A stretch of 64,000 bases of DNA from Clostridiales bacterium (lineage in GTDB: Bacteria > Bacillota > Clostridia > Oscillospirales > Acutalibacteraceae), in the NCBI GenBank assembly GCA_019416455.1, contig DXXG01000030.1, positions 62,001 to 126,000 of the forward strand, in the 5' to 3' direction. Positions 58,908 through 64,000 of the stretch are shown one piece after another; the first letter of the stretch is position 1, and every line of letters starts with the position of its first letter. Position numbers and translations under genes: made by a program. The notes below the pieces were generated by a model that had not been told where the DNA came from, ran no database searches, and saw only the letters and a program-made list of their open reading frames with translations.

Positions 58908-60145
58908 GGCCGGTGGAACAGTTTGACACGCTGGTAGTGGGCGGCGGTGCTGCCGGGCTGATGGCCGCTGGTATGGCGGTGAGCCTGGGGAAGTCTGTTT
59001 GCCTGTTCGATAAGAATAAAGTCTTGGGCAGAAAGGTGCGGATCACCGGGAAAGGCCGGTGCAACGTGACCAATAACTGCCCCGTGGAGGAAGTGGTGGC
59101 AGCCTGTCCCCGGGGAGGGAAATTCCTGTACGGGGCGCTGTCTGCCTTTTCTCCCGCGGATACTATGGCATTTTTTGAAAACATGGGCGTACCTTTGAAA
59201 ACAGAGCGGGGCCGTCGGGTGTTCCCTCAGTCCGACAGCGCCCACGATATCGCCAACGCCTTGGAGCGTTGGGCGAAAGGTGCTCAGGTAGTTCGGGAGC
59301 CGGTGACCCAGGTGCTCACGGAAAACGGCCGGGTCGTGGGGGTGAAAACGTCTCAGGGGACATATCACGGCCGATCGGTGATCCTCTGCTGCGGAGGAGC
59401 GTCCTATCCGGGTACCGGTTCCAACGGAGACGGCTTCCGATTGGCAAAAGCCTTGGGCCACACCATTGTGGAGCCCACGCCTTCCCTGGTACCTTTGGTG
59501 GAGCGGGGAGACTGGTGTCAGCGCATGATGGGCCTTTCCCTGCGCAACTGCGGGGTGAAGGTGACCGCCAAGGGGAAGAAAAAGCCGGTGTATGAGGATT
59601 TCGGGGAACTGCTGTTTACTCATTTCGGGCTGAGCGGCCCCACTATCTTAAGCGCATCCGCTCATCTGCGGCCCATGGAGTCGGGCAAATTCACGGTGCA
59701 TATCGACTTGAAGCCCGCCCTGGACCAGAACCAGCTGGACGCCCGGCTGGTGCGGGAGCTGGAAGGGCATAAAAACAAGATCTTTGCCAACTCTTTAGAG
59801 GAGTTGCTGCCCCAGAAGATGATCCCCGTGGTGGTGGAACGCAGCGGCATTCCGGGAGAGACCAGGTGCCACTCCGTCACCAAGGAACAGCGTCGGGGTC
59901 TGTGTGAGCTTTTGAAAAACTTCTCCCTGGAAGTGGAGGGCTTTCGGCCCATCGCTGAGGCTATTGTTACCAGCGGAGGGGTGAGCCTGAAGGAAGTCAA
60001 CCCTAAGACCATGGAGTCCAAACTGGTGGAGGGGCTGTACTTCGCCGGGGAGATCCTGGATGCCGACGCCTACACCGGGGGATACAATTTGCAGATCGCT
60101 TTTGCCACCGGACGGCTGGCAGGGACCTGCGCCGGAGGAATGTGA
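58904..60145 (+). CDS. HI0933/YhiN family FAD-dependent oxidoreductase
   Basis: 413 residues from the TTG at 58904 that overlaps the previous stop; GTG 58913 is an alternative. Dinucleotide motif DTLVVGGGAAGLMAAGMA, then LGRKVRITGKGRCNVTNNC, RVFPQSDSAHDIANAL, VILCCGGASYPGTGSNGDGF, LFTHFGLSGPTIL and the C-terminal ITSGGV-like IVTSGGVSLKEVNPKTMESK plus GYNLQIAFATGRLAG. Flavoprotein family of unsettled function. Translationally coupled to the RpiR regulator. Confidence 0.92.
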   Translation: MRPVEQFDTLVVGGGAAGLMAAGMAVSLGKSVCLFDKNKVLGRKVRITGKGRCNVTNNCPVEEVVAACPRGGKFLYGALSAFSPADTMAFFENMGVPLKTERGRRVFPQSDSAHDIANALERWAKGAQVVREPVTQVLTENGRVVGVKTSQGTYHGRSVILCCGGASYPGTGSNGDGFRLAKALGHTIVEPTPSLVPLVERGDWCQRMMGLSLRNCGVKVTAKGKKKPVYEDFGELLFTHFGLSGPTILSASAHLRPMESGKFTVHIDLKPALDQNQLDARLVRELEGHKNKIFANSLEELLPQKMIPVVVERSGIPGETRCHSVTKEQRRGLCELLKNFSLEVEGFRPIAEAIVTSGGVSLKEVNPKTMESKLVEGLYFAGEILDADAYTGGYNLQIAFATGRLAGTCAGGM

Positions 60146-60189
60146 GGATTTTTTAGTTTTTTTCCCGCAAAGAAAAAGATTGCTTGAAA

Positions 60190-60240
60190 GAACCGCCGTA
60201 ACAGGGTATGATAAGGATACCTGCTGCCGGCGGTTTTTTA
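60190..60240 (+). terminator. terminator after the flavoprotein gene
   Basis: Outer stem ACCGCCG / CGGCGGT and inner stem CAGG-GTAT / ATAC-CTG, then six T residues. Confidence 0.7.
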
Positions 60241-60333
60241 TCGTTAGGATGCCGGATACAGTTCTAAACGGACTTTGGCGGCAGAGCAGGGCATGAAATA
60301 GAGAAGAATCACTGAAAACGAGGTGTTTATATT

Positions 60334-60996
60334 ATGTTTGCAGTTGCTATCGATGGCCCGGCCGGGGCAGGAAAGAGCAGTGTTGCCAAGGCAGTGGCTA
60401 AAGAACTTGGGTTTGTATATGTGGACACGGGAGCTTTGTACCGTACCATCGCTTTGTACGTGCTGCGCCAGGGAGTGGATCCCCATGACGCTGCAAAGGT
60501 GGAGGAGCTCCTGCCCCAGATCCAGGTGGGGATGGAATACACGGAACAGGGGCAGAAGATGCTCCTGAACGGCGAGGACGTGACAGGGCTCATCCGCACC
60601 CCGGAAGTGTCTATGGCTACCTCCACCTGCTCCGCTATCCCGGCGGTGCGGGCCTATCTGCTCCAGCTCCAGCGGGACTTGGCAGAGAAAAACAACGTGC
60701 TCATGGATGGCCGGGATATCGGCACAGTGGTGCTGCCCAATGCTCAGCTGAAAGTGTTTCTTACCGCTTCCCCGGAAGAACGTGCCCGCCGCCGGGTGCG
60801 TCAGCTGGAGGAAAGCGGCATGGAAGCGGATTATGAATCCATCCTGCGGGACATTGAGCAGCGGGATTATCAGGACTCCAACCGGGAGACGGCGCCTCTG
60901 CGGCCTGCGGAGGATTCTGTGCTGGTGGATACCAGCAACGAGACTTTTGATTGCTCCGTGGAGCGGCTGGTGGAGCTGGTCCGGGAACGGATGTAA
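60334..60996 (+). CDS. cmk: cytidylate kinase
   Basis: 220 residues, ATG after CGAGGTGTTTATATT. P-loop IDGPAGAGKSSVAKAVAKEL, YVDTGALYRTIALY, LMDGRDIGTVVLPNA, and ARRRVRQLEESGMEADYESI (lid). It phosphorylates CMP/dCMP. In clostridia cmk heads a conserved set with plsC and ispH-rpsA, as here. CMP released by the CMP-sugar-using enzymes of the glycopolymer locus would be recycled by this enzyme. Confidence 0.96.
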   Translation: MFAVAIDGPAGAGKSSVAKAVAKELGFVYVDTGALYRTIALYVLRQGVDPHDAAKVEELLPQIQVGMEYTEQGQKMLLNGEDVTGLIRTPEVSMATSTCSAIPAVRAYLLQLQRDLAEKNNVLMDGRDIGTVVLPNAQLKVFLTASPEERARRRVRQLEESGMEADYESILRDIEQRDYQDSNRETAPLRPAEDSVLVDTSNETFDCSVERLVELVRERM

Positions 60997-61050
60997 GGTT
61001 TTGAACTACGGGAATAATGGGAAAATGAATTTTGGAAGGAGTCGATGTAG

Positions 61051-61773
61051 GTGATCGAAGAGAGAGACAACACCCCAAAGCGGAAAACAGCCCTTTATTT
61101 GTTGGGTCAGATCGTCTTGTGGTGGTATTTCCATCTGGTGTTCCGGATGAAAGTGGTGGGCGCTGAGAATGTGCCGAAGGTAGGCCCGGTGCTGCTGTGC
61201 AGCAACCACCTGGCCAAGCGTGATCCGGTGCTGCTGGGACTTTGTCAAAAGCGTCAGGTGTTCTATATGGCTAAGGAAGAACTCTTTAGAAACAAATTCC
61301 TGGGCGGGCTGTTCCGCAAGCTAGGAGCGTTCCCGGTGAAGCGGGGCACCGGCGGGTCCGACGCTTTGGAGGACGCCTACGCTTTGCTCAAGCAGAACGG
61401 TGTAGTGGGCGTGTTCATTGAAGGCCACCGCTCCAAGGACGGCAAGCTGCAAAAGCCCAAGACCGGCGCGGCGCTTTTGGCTTATGAGACCAAGGCTCCT
61501 GTGGTGCCGGTGTGCATCACCGCTGAGGACGGGGGCAGGCCCGGGCCCTTCAAGCGCACCTTGATCCGTTTCGGCAAGCCCATCCCTGCGGAAGAACTGA
61601 ATATCAAAGACGATTCCAGCATGCAGCTGCGCCGGGCCAGCCGGACCATCATGAGCCGCATCGCGGACCTGCGGGAAGAATCCCTGAAGGACCTGGGACT
61701 TCCCCCGGAGAGAGAGCCTGAAGCCCCCAAGGCGGAGCTGGTCCAGCCCCAGGAGGTTCCCCATGAAAATTGA
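61051..61773 (+). CDS. plsC: 1-acyl-sn-glycerol-3-phosphate acyltransferase
   Basis: 240 residues, GTG start after GGAAGGAGTCGATGTAG. LCSNHLAKRDPVLLG carries the catalytic motif in the form HxxxxD (His and Asp), then YMAKEELFRNKFLGGLF, VKRGTGGSDAL and VGVFIEGHRSKDGKL (family EGxRS block), PVVPVCI. One N-terminal hydrophobic stretch. It makes phosphatidic acid. Overlaps the next gene by 11 bp. Confidence 0.93.
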   Translation: MIEERDNTPKRKTALYLLGQIVLWWYFHLVFRMKVVGAENVPKVGPVLLCSNHLAKRDPVLLGLCQKRQVFYMAKEELFRNKFLGGLFRKLGAFPVKRGTGGSDALEDAYALLKQNGVVGVFIEGHRSKDGKLQKPKTGAALLAYETKAPVVPVCITAEDGGRPGPFKRTLIRFGKPIPAEELNIKDDSSMQLRRASRTIMSRIADLREESLKDLGLPPEREPEAPKAELVQPQEVPHEN

Positions 61774-63742
61774 GGTGGCTTCCACCGCCGGGTTTTGCTT
61801 TGGTGTGGACCGGGCGGTGAACACGGTCTATCGGCTGCTGGAGGAAGGAAAAAAAGCCGCCACCCTGGGGCCTATCATCCATAATCCCCAGGTCATCGGA
61901 GAGTTTGAGAGCAGGGGCGTGCGCATTGTCAACACCCCTGAAGAGACTCCTCCCGGCTATACCCTGGTCATCCGTTCTCATGGTGTGCCCCGAGAGGTGG
62001 AGGAAAAGATCCAAGCCCTTTCCATCCCCTATGTGGACGCCACTTGTCCTTTTGTGAAAAAAATTCACCAGCTGGCCGCGTCCTCCGGAGAGGAGGGAAA
62101 GGTATTCCTGCTGGCGGGCGACAAGGACCACCCGGAAGTGAAGGGAATCGTGGGACACTGCAAAGGGGAGAATTTTGTCATAAAAAATGCCGAAGAATTG
62201 GTGGAATTGCTGAAAATTCATCCGGAATTGGCGGAGAAACCCCTGGCATTTGCCGCTCAAACAACGTTTCATTCGGGAGAATGGGAAAAATGCTTGGAAA
62301 CTCTTAAAAAACTATGTACAAATGCCGCAGTTTTTGCTACAATATGTAATGCGACTGCGAGACGGCAGAAAGAAGCAAAAACCCTTGCCCAGCGCTGTGA
62401 CAGGATGATCGTGGTGGGGGGCAAGGACAGTTCGAACACGGCAAAGCTGCGCGATATCTGCGCGGGATACTGCGAGACGTACCTCATCGAAAGGGCGGAC
62501 GAGCTGCCTGTGTTTTCGGCCGGGCTGAGCGTTGGCATCACAGCGGGAGCTTCCACGCCCGCAAGCATTATAAAGGAGGTACTTGCTACCATGGCAGAAG
62601 TCAACAACAACGAACAGAATTTTGAAGAAATGCTTGAGGAATCCCTCAAAAGCTTGAATACAGATGAAAAGGTGCACGGCGTCGTCGTAGGGATCTCTCC
62701 CACCGAAGTCTATGTAGACGTAGGCCGGAAGCAGGCTGGTTTCATCCCCGCCAACGAGCTTTCCAACGACCCCAACGTGAAGCCTGAGGACGTGGTGAAG
62801 ATCGGCGACGAGATGGATCTGCTGATCATGAAGACCAACGACCAGGAAGGCACCATCATGCTCTCCAAGCGTCGCGTGGACGCCATGAAGGGCTGGGACG
62901 AGATCGCCCAGGCTCAGGAGAACAACGAGATCCTCACCGGCAAAGTCATCGAAGTGGTCAAGGGCGGCGTGATCGTCCTCAAGGGCGCTATGCGCATCTT
63001 CGTGCCCGCTTCTCAGGCTACCGCTTCCCGTGGTGAGGACCTGAACGAGCTGATGGGCAAGGAAGTCAACTTCCGCATCATCGAAGTCAACCGCCAGCGC
63101 CGCCGCGCTGTGGGCTCTATCCGCAGCGTGCTCCGCGAGGAGCGCAAGGCTGCCCAGGAGAAGTTCTGGGAGCAGGTGGAAGAAGGCCAGACCTTCACCG
63201 GCAAGGTGAAGTCCCTCACCAACTTCGGCGCCTTTGTGGATCTGGGCGGCGTGGACGGCATGGTCCATATTTCCGAGCTGTCTTGGAACCGGATCAAGCA
63301 TCCCAGCGAAGTGCTGAACGTGGGCGACACCGTGGAAGTGTACGTCAAGGGCCTGGATCGTGAGAACGGCAAGATCTCTCTGGGCTACAAGCGTCCCGAG
63401 GACAATCCCTGGGTGAAGCTGGAGCGGGAGTATCCCGTGGGCACCGTGTGCGACGCCAAGATCGTGGGCATGACCCAGTTCGGCGCTTTCGCCAGCGTGA
63501 TCCCCGGCATCGACGGCCTGATCCACATTTCTCAGATCGCCGACCACCGCATCGAGAAGCCTCAGGACGTGCTGAAGGTGGGCGATGAGGTGAAGGTGAA
63601 GATTACCGAGATCGACTTTGACCGTCATCGTGTGTCCCTGTCCATCCGCGCCCTGCTGGAAGAGCAGAAGGCCGCTGAGGACGAGGCCGCCGCTCAGGCT
63701 CCCGCTGAGGAAGTTGTGTACAGCACCGAAGAGCAGGAGTAA
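61763..63742 (+). CDS. ispH-rpsA: IspH fused to ribosomal protein S1-type domains
   Basis: 659 residues. Residues 1-280: IspH, with STAGFCFGVDRAV, VIRSHGVPRE, YVDATCPFVKKIH, TTFHSGEW and TICNATARRQ, giving the three Cys ligands of its 4Fe-4S cluster; it makes IPP and DMAPP. Residues about 300-640: four S1 repeats (GVVVGISPTEVYVDVG; GKVIEVVKGGVIVLKG; GKVKSLTNFGAFVDLGG; AKIVGMTQFGAFASVIPG), the RNA-binding units of ribosomal S1. The fusion is known in clostridia. A perfect SD and in-frame ATG lie at the joint (62591) and a promoter-like sequence precedes it, so S1 may also be made alone. Confidence 0.95.
   Translation: MKIEVASTAGFCFGVDRAVNTVYRLLEEGKKAATLGPIIHNPQVIGEFESRGVRIVNTPEETPPGYTLVIRSHGVPREVEEKIQALSIPYVDATCPFVKKIHQLAASSGEEGKVFLLAGDKDHPEVKGIVGHCKGENFVIKNAEELVELLKIHPELAEKPLAFAAQTTFHSGEWEKCLETLKKLCTNAAVFATICNATARRQKEAKTLAQRCDRMIVVGGKDSSNTAKLRDICAGYCETYLIERADELPVFSAGLSVGITAGASTPASIIKEVLATMAEVNNNEQNFEEMLEESLKSLNTDEKVHGVVVGISPTEVYVDVGRKQAGFIPANELSNDPNVKPEDVVKIGDEMDLLIMKTNDQEGTIMLSKRRVDAMKGWDEIAQAQENNEILTGKVIEVVKGGVIVLKGAMRIFVPASQATASRGEDLNELMGKEVNFRIIEVNRQRRRAVGSIRSVLREERKAAQEKFWEQVEEGQTFTGKVKSLTNFGAFVDLGGVDGMVHISELSWNRIKHPSEVLNVGDTVEVYVKGLDRENGKISLGYKRPEDNPWVKLEREYPVGTVCDAKIVGMTQFGAFASVIPGIDGLIHISQIADHRIEKPQDVLKVGDEVKVKITEIDFDRHRVSLSIRALLEEQKAAEDEAAAQAPAEEVVYSTEEQE
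62315..62343 (+). promoter_or_regulatory. possible internal promoter for the S1 part
   Basis: TGTACA (62315-62320), 17 nt, TACAAT (62338-62343), in an unusually AT-rich patch (about 62160-62350) at the end of the IspH part. Confidence 0.4.
62574..62593 (+). promoter_or_regulatory. internal ribosome binding site and ATG at the ispH/rpsA joint
   Basis: AAAGGAGGT followed 10 nt later by ATG (62591-62593), in frame with the fusion (residue 277). Translation from here would give a separate four-domain S1 protein of 383 residues. Confidence 0.65.
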
Positions 63743-63764
63743 GATCTAAACGTGTATGAAACCG

Positions 63765-63854
63765 GGGTAGCAGAGGGGGGACGGAGACATTCGTCCCGGG
63801 GAGCTGCGGGTGGTCCCAGCCTTGGGACCTGCACGCTCCCGCCCCTCGCTGCCC
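63765..63854 (+). ncRNA. compact three-way-junction RNA element, unknown class
   Basis: P1 pairs 63765-63778 with 63842-63854 (13 bp, one bulged A, one G-U). P2 is GGACG / CGTCC (63779-63783 with 63792-63796). P3 is CGGGGAGC (63797-63804) with GCTCCCG (63835-63841), capped by GGTCCCA / TGGGACC. Nearly every base of the 90 nt is paired. It lies 22 nt after rpsA and about 110 nt before the next gene, so it may be a 5' UTR element or a processed RNA. It matches no riboswitch or stable RNA that I recognise. Confidence 0.55.
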
Positions 63855-63962
63855 TGTTTTGCGTAGAAAACGCCTCTGGCTTTTTCCGCGCGTGTGAACG
63901 ACCCAAGCAGCAGAAAAAACAAGGTCTGTCCTTAAGCGGCGGACCGATTGGAGGAAAGACCC
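63855..63962 (+). other. leader between the RNA element and the next gene
   Basis: No ORF. Contains a small hairpin GCGTTTTC-type (GTTTTGCGTAGAAAACGC, 63856-63873) and ends in GGAGGAAAGACCC, the ribosome site of the next gene. Confidence 0.5.
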
Positions 63963-64000
63963 ATGAAGCGAGGAAAGAAACCAGTATTTTTTGTGGTGGC
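63963..64000 (+). CDS. secD: start of a probable protein translocase subunit SecD/SecDF (partial)
   Basis: Only 12 full codons are present, MKRGKKPVFFVV, after GGAGGAAAGACCC. A basic start followed at once by PVFFVV is the usual opening of SecD in clostridia, whose first membrane helix begins here. Too short for certainty. Confidence 0.4.
   Translation, partial: MKRGKKPVFFVV

Noticed and set aside
63765..63854. 6S RNA, SRP RNA or a known riboswitch
   Set aside because: The conserved sequence cores of these classes are not present; only the secondary structure is clear, so it is left unclassified.
1..64000. CRISPR arrays, insertion sequences, prophage genes or a replication origin
   Set aside because: No regularly spaced repeats, transposase, integrase, phage structural gene or DnaA-box cluster was found by reading.

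Overview
The window is a GC-rich, densely coded stretch of a Firmicutes chromosome, most likely from the class Clostridia (an Oscillospirales-type gut lineage). The evidence is: Shine-Dalgarno starts in front of most genes, sigma-A promoters that are often of the extended -10 type (TGTGGTATA recurs), a Gram-positive type envelope locus (LCP attachment protein, CDP-glycerol enzymes, TagGH-like ABC exporter), a fused ispH-rpsA gene behind cmk and plsC, and a Firmicutes-type LexA box in front of uvrB. No rRNA, CRISPR array, insertion sequence or prophage is visible.

Layout. (1) 1-2.9 kb: a truncated multidomain diguanylate-cyclase-type gene and a tRNA-Leu(CAG) with its own promoter, terminator and a decayed copy of its 3' end. 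(2) 3.0-10.7 kb: a HAD hydrolase and a complete oligopeptide-type ABC importer (lipoprotein, two permeases, two ATPases) followed by two overlapping metallophosphoesterases. (3) 10.8-15.9 kb: single genes (Fe-S aldo/keto reductase, Eis-like acetyltransferase, NifX-like protein, HelD-like helicase). (4) 16.0-34.4 kb: one long co-directional surface-glycopolymer locus. It has a leader with a terminator/antiterminator pair, glycosyltransferases, a flippase, CDP-glycerol synthesis and transfer, an ABC polysaccharide exporter, two COG5610-type proteins, two sialyltransferase-like proteins, a KdsB-like CMP-sugar synthase, an aldolase fusion protein and an LCP ligase. (5) 34.4-37.6 kb: a VanY-type D,D-carboxypeptidase, an anchored cysteine-amidase-like protein and a cysteine desulfidase family enzyme. 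(6) 37.7-43.3 kb: three ABC exporter genes under two control regions, one with a MarR-type operator, the other with an operator and a leader peptide. (7) 43.3-54 kb: DNA repair (MGMT, endonuclease Q, RadC, UvrB, UvrA) mixed with small enzymes and a likely small RNA at about 46 kb. (8) 53.8-55.3 kb: a lower-GC two-gene insertion (anchored protein plus XRE repressor). (9) 55.4-64 kb: DUF5685 protein, J-domain protein, membrane protein, RpiR regulator, HI0933-family flavoprotein, cmk, plsC, ispH-rpsA, a compact structured RNA element and the first codons of a probable secD.

The best candidates for undescribed biology are the aldolase/KdsB-like/sialyltransferase-like set, which may make and transfer an unusual CMP-activated ulosonic acid in a Gram-positive; the small RNA at 45.95-46.09 kb with an OmpR/PhoP-type direct repeat; the three-way-junction RNA upstream of secD; and the leader peptide/hairpin in front of the ABC exporter at 43.1 kb. 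All assignments come from reading the sequence; no database search was run.
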